Position numbers and translations under genes: made by a program. The notes beneath the pieces were generated by a model. That model made no database searches. It saw only the letters and a program-made list of their open reading frames with translations, and was not told the DNA's origin. Of a stretch of DNA of 17,987 nucleotides, positions 7,381-13,851 are shown in pieces. This DNA is from an uncultured Eubacteriales bacterium (lineage in GTDB: Bacteria; Bacillota; Clostridia; Oscillospirales; Ruminococcaceae), in contig CABUOE010000022.1 of the NCBI GenBank assembly GCA_902493155.1, positions 1-17,987 on the forward strand. The letters are read 5' to 3'. Numbering within the stretch: the stretch's first letter is position 1; each line of letters opens with the position of its first letter.

Positions 7381-7518
7381 ATGAACTGTTTTGGTGGAAA
7401 CTGCAGTTGGATCCTGATCATCATCCTCTTGTTGGTATGCTGCTGTGGTAACAATGGCTTTGGTGGCTGTGGCTGCAACAACAACTGTGGCTGCAACAAC
7501 GACTGCGGATGCTGCTAA
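7381..7518 (+). CDS. Small high-cysteine protein (Gly/Asn/Cys-rich, 'chorion class high-cysteine' type)
   Basis: A 45-residue protein: a short N-terminus MNCFGGNCSW, one hydrophobic segment (11-19, ILIIILLLV), then a Gly/Asn/Cys tail with repeats of the form CGCNN. Twelve of 45 residues are cysteine. Similar tiny proteins in clostridial genomes are often labelled chorion class high-cysteine HCB protein 13; the label carries no function. An excellent ribosome site TAAGGAGG (7366-7373) lies 7 nt before ATG. It follows sigE by 77 bp and ends in a strong terminator. The upstream word CATAGTATG (7343-7351) is a partial match to mother-cell -10 elements, and TACAAT (7355-7360) to sigma-A, so its own promoter is possible but unproven. 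Membrane-anchored, disulfide-rich and spore-linked is my inference. Confidence 0.85.
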   Translation: MNCFGGNCSWILIIILLLVCCCGNNGFGGCGCNNNCGCNNDCGCC

Positions 7519-7531
7519 TCCTTCTTGCATA

Positions 7532-7566
7532 AAAAAGAGCAGGGCCTAATAGGTCCTGCTCTTTTT
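7532..7566. terminator. Bidirectional terminator between the small Cys-rich gene and acpP
   Basis: The stem AAAAAGAGCAGG (7532-7543) / CCTGCTCTTTTT (7555-7566) has further inner pairing GCC/GGT and loop TAATA, with T-tracts on both strands. It ends the spoIIGA-sigE-cys run and, from the other side, backs up acpP termination. Confidence 0.9.
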
Positions 7567-7582
7567 GTGTCCTCATAATAAG

Positions 7583-7639
7583 GAGCCGGCTTGGAAACTA
7601 TTGTAAGGAAATTCCCCACACCCGTTTCCAAACCAGCTC
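7583..7639 (-). repeat. 16-bp stem hairpin in the acpP 3' untranslated region
   Basis: GAGCCGGCTTGGAAAC (7583-7598) and GTTTCCAAACCAGCTC (7624-7639) pair at 14 of 16 positions with a 25-nt loop. The two exceptions are C/A on the plus strand but G/U wobbles on the minus-strand RNA, so the stem is continuous in the acpP transcript. No T-run follows it, so it is not a classical terminator by itself; it may act as an mRNA 3' stabiliser upstream of the 7532-7566 terminator. Confidence 0.6.
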
Positions 7640-7724
7640 GGCACTTCTCATTCCTTCAAGAGATAAGCATAATTTTCATCTTGGACGTAACCAATAATGA
7701 ATCTCAGAAAACTCAAAGGATTCT

Positions 7725-7955
7725 TTATTGAGCGCTATCTTCGATATATTTTATGATATCGCCAACGGTCTTGATATTCTCAACCTGGTCATCCGGAATT
7801 TCAACATCAAATTCCTCTTCCAAAGACATTACAAGGTCGACAAGATCCAAAGAATCGGCGCCCAGATCATCTATAATTGATGCTTCCAAGGTCACTTTCT
7901 CTTCTTCGACATCCAACTGGTCAACCAAAATATCTTTTACCTTTTCGAATACCAT
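7725..7955 (-). CDS. acpP: Acyl carrier protein
   Basis: A 76-residue acidic four-helix protein that carries growing acyl chains on a 4'-phosphopantetheine arm. The attachment site is Ser35 in DLGADSLDLVDLVMSLEEEF, the classic motif. The start at ATG 7955 is chosen because AGGAGGGG lies 5 nt upstream; a longer frame from 8015 has no ribosome site and would read through the likely promoter. It lies 326 bp after accA on the same strand, separated by the hairpin array at 7988-8255, and is the distal gene of the fatty acid cluster. In many Gram-positive fab clusters acpP follows fabH, so this placement is unusual. The hairpin array and a separate promoter (7989-8015) may let it be expressed at a level different from the biosynthetic genes. 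Confidence 0.97.
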   Translation of the reverse strand: MVFEKVKDILVDQLDVEEEKVTLEASIIDDLGADSLDLVDLVMSLEEEFDVEIPDDQVENIKTVGDIIKYIEDSAQ

Positions 7956-7987
7956 GTGTTCCCCTCCTAACTGCATTGTGATGATTC

Positions 7988-8255
7988 TATTATAATGTGT
8001 GCCGAACAAAGCCAAATGGTCTTAAAAGCCTTGGCCTTTAAGACCATTTGGCTTTGTTCAAGCATAGAATTATTCTACCATTGCGAATAGATTCTATGCT
8101 TCCAATTGGGCCTTTAATAAAGTCCCAATTGGGGCACGCATTGCAACAATGTCTGAATTTTGTAAAAAAAATCGTATACGATTCTTTTTACAAAATTGCG
8201 CGGCTTTACCGCGCGAACAAACCGCTTCGCGGTTTGTTCAACAGACATTATTATA
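7988..8255 (-). repeat. Gapless array of six hairpins between accA and acpP, unrecognised structured element
   Basis: Arms found by eye: H1 8004-8026/8037-8059 (23 bp perfect); H2 8060-8070/8091-8101 (11 bp, plus 8071-8075/8085-8089 past a one-base bulge); H3 8102-8110/8124-8132 (9 bp); H4 8156-8176/8177-8197 (21 bp, no loop, one mismatch); H5 8198-8203/8209-8214 (6 bp); H6 8215-8225/8229-8239 (11 bp, 3-nt loop). H1-H3 abut each other and so do H4-H6. The stem AATGTCTG/CAGACATT (8148-8155/8242-8249) encloses H4-H6 to form a four-way junction with only two unpaired bases. The edges 7988-8001 and 8242-8255 also pair at 12 of 14 positions. The H4 mismatch is A/C on plus but G/U on minus, favouring a minus-strand RNA, the direction of the fab transcript. 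H1 and H6 both have GAACAAA...TTTGTTC ends, so a MITE-like origin is also possible. No T-run follows any stem, so these are not ordinary terminators. Confidence 0.8.
7989..8015 (-). promoter_or_regulatory. Candidate acpP promoter inside the edge of the hairpin array
   Basis: On the minus strand TTGGCT (8015-8010) and TATAAT (7994-7989) are separated by 15 bp, slightly short for sigma-A. The -10 is perfect, and transcription would start about 15 nt before the acpP ribosome site. The -35 lies in one arm of the 23-bp hairpin. Confidence 0.4.
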
Positions 8256-8281
8256 ACACGCTAAGGGTAGTTATAACCGCA

Positions 8282-9094
8282 TTAAAAAGATTCCTCCTGG
8301 AAAGCCCCAATTTTTCTGAACTTATTATATCGTGCTTCCAGTAAATTTGCAATACTTTTCTGGGTTAAATTTTTGAGGGCCGCAATCAGGTAATCGGAAA
8401 TGTTTCCGGCCATGACCTGATGGTTCATATGAGCGCCGCCTGCCGGTTCCGGAATGATGTGGTCGCAGACGCCCAAGTTCACCATATCCTCTGCCGTGAT
8501 ATGAAGCTTCTCAGCTGCTTCCTTCTCTTTAGAAGCATCCTTCCAAAGAATGCTGGCGCAGCCCCGGGGGGAAATGGCGCTGTAAACCGCATTTTCCAGC
8601 ATAGCAAGCTCGTCGCAGACACCTAAAGCCAATGCACCGCCGGAGCCTCCCTCGCCTAAAACGATGGAGATAACCGGCACCTTTAAGGTGGAAAACTCTT
8701 TCAGGTTGCGGGCAATTGCCTCACCCTGTCCCCGCTCCTCTGCAGCCACGCCGCAGAAAGCACCCGGCGTGTCGATAAAGCAGATCACCGGCCGACCGAA
8801 CTTTTCCGCCTGTTTTGCCAAGCGAAGGGCTTTGCGGTAGCCTTCGGGATAAGGGCTCGAGAAATTGGTCTTTTTGTTTTCTTCTAAATCCCTGCCCTTG
8901 ACTTCTGCAATCACAGTGACGGACAAACCGTTAAACCGCCCGATCCCGCCCAAAATCGCCGCGTCGTCTCCAAAGCACCGGTCGCCGTGCAGCTCGTAAA
9001 ACTCGTCAAAAATCAGGGGAATGTAGTCATTAATAGTTGGTCTGCCTTTATGGCGGATTAGCTCAATTCTTTCCCAAGGAGTCAACTGTTCCAT
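8282..9094 (-). CDS. accA: Acetyl-CoA carboxylase carboxyltransferase subunit alpha
   Basis: A 270-residue subunit of the carboxyltransferase half of acetyl-CoA carboxylase; with AccD it moves the carboxyl group from biotin to acetyl-CoA to give malonyl-CoA. Family hallmarks are LTPWERIELIRHKGRPT at the N-terminus, GDRCFGDDAAI, FGRPVICFIDTPGAFCGVAAEERGQ (written here in part), the glycine-rich LGEGGSGGALALG, and SPRGCASILWKD. It is shorter than the E. coli protein at the N-terminus, as is common in Firmicutes. The start at ATG 9094 has AAGGAGG 7 nt upstream and overlaps the end of accD by 13 bp, indicating translational coupling of the two partners. After its stop come the hairpin array and acpP. 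Confidence 0.96.
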   Translation of the reverse strand: MEQLTPWERIELIRHKGRPTINDYIPLIFDEFYELHGDRCFGDDAAILGGIGRFNGLSVTVIAEVKGRDLEENKKTNFSSPYPEGYRKALRLAKQAEKFGRPVICFIDTPGAFCGVAAEERGQGEAIARNLKEFSTLKVPVISIVLGEGGSGGALALGVCDELAMLENAVYSAISPRGCASILWKDASKEKEAAEKLHITAEDMVNLGVCDHIIPEPAGGAHMNHQVMAGNISDYLIAALKNLTQKSIANLLEARYNKFRKIGAFQEESF

Positions 9095-9957
9095 TTGTTT
9101 TCCTCCTTCAGGTGCAGTTTCAGCAGTTTGGAGATCGTCCGGCGCATATTGACCCGTGGAACGATCATATCCACAAAACCGTGCTCCAGCAAAAATTCCG
9201 CCGACTGGAAGTCATCGGGAAGCCGCTGCTTGATGGTCCCTTCAATGACTCTCCGCCCGGCAAACCCGATGAGGACCTTCGGCTCTGCGATAATAATATC
9301 CCCCAGAGACGCAAAGGAGGCAGTAACGCCGCCTGTAGTCGGGTCGGTGAGAACGGTGATGTAGAGCAGCCCCCTGTCAGAATGGCGGGCAACCGCGGCG
9401 GAGGTTTTCGCCATCTGCATCAGCGAGATGATGCCCTCCTGCATCCGGGCGCCGCCGGAAGCGGTAAAGGCCACTACCGGCAGTTCTTTTTCTGTTGCGC
9501 GCTCAAAGGCCCGGGTGATTTTCTCTCCTACCACAGAGCCCATAGAGGCCATCATAAAACGGGAATCCATGATGATGATGACACATTTTCGCCGGCGGAT
9601 GGTGCATTCTCCGGTGATGACCGCGTCTTTGAGGCCCGTCTTTTCCCGCATTTCCTTTAACTTTTCGTCGTAGCCCTCGAAATCCAGCGGATTGAGAGGA
9701 ATCATATCGGCGTCGTACTCCAAAAAGCTTCCCTGATCCACTGTGAGGTCCAGGCGTTCCTTAGCGGAAATCCGAGCATGGTAAGAACAGGCGGAACAAA
9801 CCTTGAGCCCCGCTTTATATTCGTCCATGAACATGACGTTCTGGCAGCGAGGGCATTTAAAGAGCAAATCCCCCGGCATTTTGGACTTGACATTGTTTGG
9901 TGATTTATCGTCGTAGTCAAGCCGTAACTTGACCACCTTAAACAAATCTTCAAGCAT
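9082..9957 (-). CDS. accD: Acetyl-CoA carboxylase carboxyltransferase subunit beta
   Basis: A 291-residue partner of AccA. The N-terminal zinc ribbon is intact: C35-P-R-C38 and C54-S-A-C57. The crotonase-like carboxyltransferase domain follows, with MASMGSVVGEKI, FTASGGARMQEGI, TDPTTGGVTASFASLGDI and PKVLIGFAGRRVIEGT. ATG 9957 is the most upstream start possible because a TGA stop precedes it in frame; the ribosome site is a weak GAAAGGCG about 9 nt before. The gene overlaps accA downstream by 13 bp and lies 56 bp after accC. Stoichiometric production with AccA through coupling is likely. Confidence 0.97.
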   Translation of the reverse strand: MLEDLFKVVKLRLDYDDKSPNNVKSKMPGDLLFKCPRCQNVMFMDEYKAGLKVCSACSYHARISAKERLDLTVDQGSFLEYDADMIPLNPLDFEGYDEKLKEMREKTGLKDAVITGECTIRRRKCVIIIMDSRFMMASMGSVVGEKITRAFERATEKELPVVAFTASGGARMQEGIISLMQMAKTSAAVARHSDRGLLYITVLTDPTTGGVTASFASLGDIIIAEPKVLIGFAGRRVIEGTIKQRLPDDFQSAEFLLEHGFVDMIVPRVNMRRTISKLLKLHLKEENKWNS

Positions 9958-10013
9958 TCACATTCACGCCTTTCTTCGCCGTCGGGTTGAGGGCGTTAGT
10001 TGCGGAACACGGC

Positions 10014-11366
10014 TTATTTCTGGGTATTCAGGTGTTTGCTCCTCCCCAGATAGCCGATGTCGTAATTTCCCGCTTCCACATTGGGATCCTTCATTAAGTT
10101 TAACTGAAAGTCAATATTGGTGTCAACACCTTCGACCAAAAACTCCGCCAGCGCCCATTTCATCTTCATAATCGCTTCCTGTCTGGTAGGAGCGTATGCG
10201 ATGAGCTTTGCGATCATGCTGTCATAATAGGGGGAAATTTCATATCCCTGATAGACGGCGCTGTCAATGCGGATTCCGGGGCCACCGGGCATGTGAAGCC
10301 CCTGGATTTTCCCGGGAGAGGGCCTGAAATCCAACTCCGGATTCTCGGCGTTGACCCGGCATTCGATGGCGTGTCCCCGCATGGAGATATCCTCCTGCTC
10401 AAAATCCAGATGCTGTCCCGCAGCAATCAAAATTTGGTTTTTTACTAAGTCGACACCGGTAACCATCTCGGTGATAGGATGCTCCACCTGGATACGGGTG
10501 TTCATCTCCATAAAATAGAAGTCCTTACCGGAAAGGAGAAATTCCACCGTTCCCGCATTGTGGTAACCGCAGGCCACCACCGCCTTTACCGCTGCTTCTC
10601 CCATGGCCTTGCGAAGGGAGGACGTCATAACGGGACACGGGCACTCTTCGATGAGCTTCTGGTTCCGGCGCTGCAATGAGCAATCCCGCTCACCCAAGTA
10701 CACAACATTGCCGTAATTGTCCGCTAAAACCTGAATCTCCACATGGCGGGGATTCTCGATAAATTTTTCGATGTAAATGCCGTCGTCGCCAAAGAAAGCC
10801 AGTGCTTCCTGCCGCGCGGCAGTCATTGCGGCTTCTAATTCAGAGTCGTTTTTCACCTGGCGGATTCCCCGTCCGCCGCCGCCAGCCGAGGCTTTAACCA
10901 TGACGGGATAACCGACTTCGTTCGCGATTTGCAGGGCTTCTTCCAGGGTTTTGACCACCCCATCGGAGCCGGGAATCACTGGAACGCCACCGTTTTTCAT
11001 GGTCATTTTGGCCTGTGCCTTGTCGCCCATAAGTTCCATAGCGGAAGGGGGTGGGCCGATGAAAGTCACTCCGCATTTTTCGCACATTCGGGCAAAGTTT
11101 GCATTTTCCGAAAGGAATCCGAATCCGGGATGTACAGCCTCTGCACCCGTCCGCTCACAGGCGGCCAGGATAGCCTTGATGTTTAAGTAACTGTCCGCCG
11201 TTTTCGCCGGGCCGATACAGATGGCCTCATCGGCGATCTGGGCGTGGAGCGCCGTCCGGTCGGCTTCGGAAAAAACCGCCACAGTGGCAATACCCAATTC
11301 CCGGCAGGCGCGGATGATCCGAACCGCGATTTCCCCACGGTTTGCAATCAGAACTTTATGAAACAT
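10014..11366 (-). CDS. accC: Acetyl-CoA carboxylase biotin carboxylase subunit
   Basis: A 450-residue ATP-grasp enzyme that carboxylates the biotin on AccB using ATP and bicarbonate. It begins with the typical MFHKVLIANRGEIAVRIIRA. Other signatures are HPGFGFLSENANFA, the glycine-rich nucleotide loop KASAGGGGRGI, YLGERDCSLQRRNQK and the active-site segment FMEMNTRIQVEHPITEM. Length matches the family (about 445-455). The start at ATG 11366 has GGAG spaced 8 nt upstream. It is separated from fabZ by 154 bp, which contain an inverted repeat TGTTTATT (11393-11400) / AATAAACA (11445-11452) but no clear promoter, and from accD by 56 bp. Probably part of the long fab/acc transcript. Confidence 0.97.
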   Translation of the reverse strand: MFHKVLIANRGEIAVRIIRACRELGIATVAVFSEADRTALHAQIADEAICIGPAKTADSYLNIKAILAACERTGAEAVHPGFGFLSENANFARMCEKCGVTFIGPPPSAMELMGDKAQAKMTMKNGGVPVIPGSDGVVKTLEEALQIANEVGYPVMVKASAGGGGRGIRQVKNDSELEAAMTAARQEALAFFGDDGIYIEKFIENPRHVEIQVLADNYGNVVYLGERDCSLQRRNQKLIEECPCPVMTSSLRKAMGEAAVKAVVACGYHNAGTVEFLLSGKDFYFMEMNTRIQVEHPITEMVTGVDLVKNQILIAAGQHLDFEQEDISMRGHAIECRVNAENPELDFRPSPGKIQGLHMPGGPGIRIDSAVYQGYEISPYYDSMIAKLIAYAPTRQEAIMKMKWALAEFLVEGVDTNIDFQLNLMKDPNVEAGNYDIGYLGRSKHLNTQK

Positions 11367-11520
11367 AAAAAATACTCCATTTGAATGGCCAATGTTTATT
11401 CCTATTACTTGATGACGGTTTTACCGCAGCAAGACCTTTTCCGTAATAAACACGCTTATTTTGAATCGCTAGAATTGTACGACAGCCTTTTCTCAGGGGA
11501 CTGCATCACAACAGCTTCTG

Positions 11521-11952
11521 TTAGTCGCCCAGAGCAAAGGTGATTTCTGCTGTCACGGCCTTTTTGCCGTCTACCGTGGCGACCGCCTTGCCCACGCCGA
11601 CGCTGCCACGGGACTTAATGATCTCCACCGACAGCACCAAGGTGTCGCTGGGCTTTACCTGCTGGCGGAACCGGGCTTTGTCGATACCGGCGAAAAAGGC
11701 TACCTTTCCCTTATTTTCCGGCAGAGAGAGGGCACAGACGGCGCCTGCCTGAGCCAGCATCTCGATAGTGAGAACGCCAGGCTGCACCGGCATACCGGGG
11801 AAATGCCCTTTAAACCAGAATTCATCCGGTTTCAGGTATTTAGTGGCCACCACGCGGACACCAGGCTCCAGCTCCAGCACTTCGTCAATGAGCAGAAAAG
11901 GGTCTCTGTGGGGAATGATTTCCTTGATTTGTTCCTGATTGAGCAGCGCCAT
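11521..11952 (-). CDS. fabZ: 3-hydroxyacyl-ACP dehydratase FabZ
   Basis: A 143-residue hot-dog-fold dehydratase that converts 3-hydroxyacyl-ACP to trans-2-enoyl-ACP. The N-terminal IIPHRDPFLLIDEV and the catalytic block FKGHFPGMPVQPGVLTIEML are intact, with His50 and Glu64 as the likely catalytic pair. The start at ATG 11952 follows AGAAAGGCGGGA at 6 nt, a degenerate ribosome site. It lies 16 bp after accB in the operon. No FabA, FabM or FabN-like gene is visible, so if this organism makes unsaturated fatty acids the branching activity is either elsewhere or performed by this enzyme; that cannot be told from sequence here. Confidence 0.96.
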   Translation of the reverse strand: MALLNQEQIKEIIPHRDPFLLIDEVLELEPGVRVVATKYLKPDEFWFKGHFPGMPVQPGVLTIEMLAQAGAVCALSLPENKGKVAFFAGIDKARFRQQVKPSDTLVLSVEIIKSRGSVGVGKAVATVDGKKAVTAEITFALGD

Positions 11953-11968
11953 GTATAATCCCGCCTTT

Positions 11969-12412
11969 CTATTCGATGATGAGGATGGGCTGGCCGTATT
12001 CCACGCCCTCGCCGTTTTCCACCATCACTTTTGTAACGGTTCCGTCGAACTCGCTCTTGATCTCGTTCATCAGCTTCATGGATTCGACGATGAACAGAGT
12101 ATCCCCCTTGTGAACCGCAGTGCCCACAGGGGCAAATGCCGGTTTATCGGGGGCAGAGCTTGCGTAAAACGTTCCCACCAGAGGGGATTTCACCACATTG
12201 CCGGAAGGCTCCTCGCAGGGACAATTCGCAGCGGGAGCCGACACTGGTACTGGAGCAGCTCCAGAAGCGGCCTCGTAAACCACCTGGGTCTGCTCCGCTT
12301 TCAGAGAGAGCTCAAAGCCCTCTACCTTGACGGACACTTCTGTCAGGCGGTCAGCGGCCATTTTATCCATCAATTCCTTGATTTCGGAAACGGTCAATTT
12401 CATTTCAGCCAT
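11969..12412 (-). CDS. accB: Biotin carboxyl carrier protein of acetyl-CoA carboxylase
   Basis: A 147-residue carrier. The N-terminal 40 residues (MKLTVSEIKELMDKMA and GFELSLKA) are the usual AccB dimer/association region. A flexible Ala/Pro/Ser linker (about 45-72, including the pair NCPCEE) leads to the biotinyl domain, VKSPLVGTFYASSAPDKPAF through the end. Lys113 in VESMKLMNEI is the biotinylated residue, in the ESMKLM variant common in Firmicutes. The start at ATG 12412 follows a GAGTGAGGG stretch about 8-9 nt upstream; ATG 12403 is an alternative. It sits between fabF (29 bp) and fabZ (16 bp). A separate biotin ligase is needed and is not in the window. Confidence 0.96.
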   Translation of the reverse strand: MAEMKLTVSEIKELMDKMAADRLTEVSVKVEGFELSLKAEQTQVVYEAASGAAPVPVSAPAANCPCEEPSGNVVKSPLVGTFYASSAPDKPAFAPVGTAVHKGDTLFIVESMKLMNEIKSEFDGTVTKVMVENGEGVEYGQPILIIE

Positions 12413-12441
12413 TGCAATACACCCTCACTCTTCTGTTGGGA

Positions 12442-13683
12442 CTAATCCTCGTATTTTTTCAGGCAGATGCAGGCGTTATGCCCGCCAAAGCCCAGGGAAT
12501 CCGACAAAGCCACTTTAATATCGGCCCTTCTTGTCCCATCGGTCACATAGTCCAGGTCGCATTCTTCATCCGGCACTTTGTAGCCAACGGTGCCGGGAAT
12601 GACCCCATTTTGAAGCGCCAGGGCCGTGGCAATCGCTTCCACTGCCCCCGCAGCGCCCAGCAAATGACCAGTCATTGATTTGGTGGAGGAAACGGCTACC
12701 TTGCTGGCCGCCTCGCCCAGCGCCGATTTGATGGCGTTGGTCTCGAAATGGTCGTTGATAGGGGTGGACGTGCCGTGGGCGTTGATGTAATCCACGTCCT
12801 CCGGTTTGAAACCCGCCTCTTCGATGGCCAATTGCATGGCCTTTGCGGGTGCCTCTCCGTCGGGGGCAGGACTGGTGATGTGGTAGGCATCTCCTGTAGC
12901 GCCATAGCCGACGATTTCCCCGTAAATAGTCGCATTCCTCGCCTTGGCGTGTTCCAATTCCTCTAAAACCAGGATACCGGCCCCTTCGCCCATGACAAAG
13001 CCGTCCCGCTCCTTGTCAAAAGGAATGGAGGCACGGTCCGGGTCGGACGATTTGGAGAGGGCGCCCATATTGTCGAAGCCCGCTATGGAAAACCTGGTGA
13101 TGGCCGCCTCGGCCCCGCCTGTGACGCAGGCATCCAAATAACCGTTTTTAATGTTGTGGAATGCCTCACCCACCGCGTGGGTGGAAGTGGCGCAGGCGGT
13201 CACCGGCGCGTAATTAACGCCCTTAAATCCAGTCCGGATGGAGATATTGCCCGCCGCCATATTGGAAATCATGGTGGGGATAAAGAAAACCGAAACCCGT
13301 TTGGGCCCTTTTTCCAGATATTTGCTGTGCTCGCTCTCCCAGGTGTTCATACCGCCGATGCCGCTGCCGACGATGACGCCCACTCGGTAGGGATCGAGGT
13401 CCTTAAAATCGGTGCCGCAGTTTTTGAGGGCCTGTTCCGCCGCGTAGATGGCGAACTGACAGTACCGGTCGGTACGGCGCAGCTCCTTCTTTTCCAGAAC
13501 GGTCAGCGGATCGAAATCCTTGACCTCCGCCGCAATCTTCACTTCCATATCGGAGCAGTCAAAACCCCCAATTTGGGAAAAACCGTGTTTACCGTTTGTC
13601 AGGCTCTGCCAAAAAGTTTCTACGTCCTTGCCGATGGAAGTGACCACTCCCATTCCGGTGATTACTACTCTTCTCATGTACAT
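12442..13683 (-). CDS. fabF: Beta-ketoacyl-ACP synthase II
   Basis: A 413-residue condensing enzyme that elongates acyl-ACP with malonyl-ACP. The catalytic Cys-His-His triad is visible: C164 in NYAPVTACATSTHA, H303 in NAHGTSTPIND, and H340 in KSMTGHLLGAAGAVEA. The N-terminal RRVVITGMGVVTSIG is typical. I favour ATG 13683, seven nt after AAAGG (13695-13691); ATG 13677 and GTG 13689 are other options. That AAAGG lies wholly inside a 13-bp stem (13691-13703/13719-13731), so its translation may be regulated. A 168-bp gap separates it from fabG upstream, larger than most gaps in the cluster. Confidence 0.96.
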   Translation of the reverse strand: MYMRRVVITGMGVVTSIGKDVETFWQSLTNGKHGFSQIGGFDCSDMEVKIAAEVKDFDPLTVLEKKELRRTDRYCQFAIYAAEQALKNCGTDFKDLDPYRVGVIVGSGIGGMNTWESEHSKYLEKGPKRVSVFFIPTMISNMAAGNISIRTGFKGVNYAPVTACATSTHAVGEAFHNIKNGYLDACVTGGAEAAITRFSIAGFDNMGALSKSSDPDRASIPFDKERDGFVMGEGAGILVLEELEHAKARNATIYGEIVGYGATGDAYHITSPAPDGEAPAKAMQLAIEEAGFKPEDVDYINAHGTSTPINDHFETNAIKSALGEAASKVAVSSTKSMTGHLLGAAGAVEAIATALALQNGVIPGTVGYKVPDEECDLDYVTDGTRRADIKVALSDSLGFGGHNACICLKKYED

Positions 13684-13690
13684 TACCACG

Positions 13691-13731
13691 CCTTTGCTGG
13701 CAGCTGTTTTTCAAATCACTGTCAGCAAAGA
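13691..13731 (-). promoter_or_regulatory. Hairpin sequestering the fabF ribosome binding site
   Basis: In the minus-strand RNA, TCTTTGCTGACAG (13731-13719) pairs with CTGCCAGCAAAGG (13703-13691) across a 15-nt loop, with one A/C mismatch and one U/G pair at the base. The 3' arm contains the AAAGG used by fabF. A regulatory role is inferred from the geometry alone. Confidence 0.5.
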
Positions 13732-13810
13732 GCTTCCTTTCGTCAGGATTTGTGTCGGATCAGGTGCCGCCAAAATGGTCGGCGCATCCGGCAAAGGCAC
13801 AAAAGCATTG

Positions 13811-13828
13811 CGTGAAAATTTTTTCACG
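13811..13828. repeat. AT-rich palindrome in the fabG-fabF gap
   Basis: CGTGAAAA (13811-13818) and TTTTCACG (13821-13828) form an 8-bp inverted repeat around two bases, 24 bp past the fabG stop in the minus direction. It lacks a following T-run outside the stem. It could be a weak processing or pause site, or nothing. Confidence 0.4.
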
Positions 13829-13851
13829 TCAACTGCTGCAAACTGTCTGCA

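Noticed and set aside
8004..8239. CRISPR array or integron attC sites
   Set aside because: The stems differ in sequence and length and there is no direct repeat with regular spacers, no cas gene and no integrase; only inverted repeats are present.
8048..8344. Plus-strand open frame of 98 codons across the hairpin array
   Set aside because: It runs through the palindromes and into the 3' end of accA, has no ribosome site and no recognisable protein pattern; it is an accident of the array sequence.
9037..9660. Plus-strand 207-codon frame opposite accD
   Set aside because: It lies entirely antisense to the well-supported accA/accD genes and shows no domain or ribosome site.
11393..11452. Inverted repeat TGTTTATT/AATAAACA in the fabZ-accC gap as operator or terminator
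   Set aside because: The arms are only 8 bp, 44 bp apart, A/T-rich and not followed by a T-run; noted in the accC entry but not strong enough as its own feature.
13156..13815. Plus-strand 219-codon frame opposite fabF
   Set aside because: Antisense shadow of fabF and the gap beyond it, low-complexity in places, with no translation signal.
13684..13851. Remnant acpP gene in the 168-bp fabG-fabF gap
   Set aside because: acpP occupies this slot in some bacteria, but no frame on the minus strand shows a DSLD-type motif or an ACP-like stretch.
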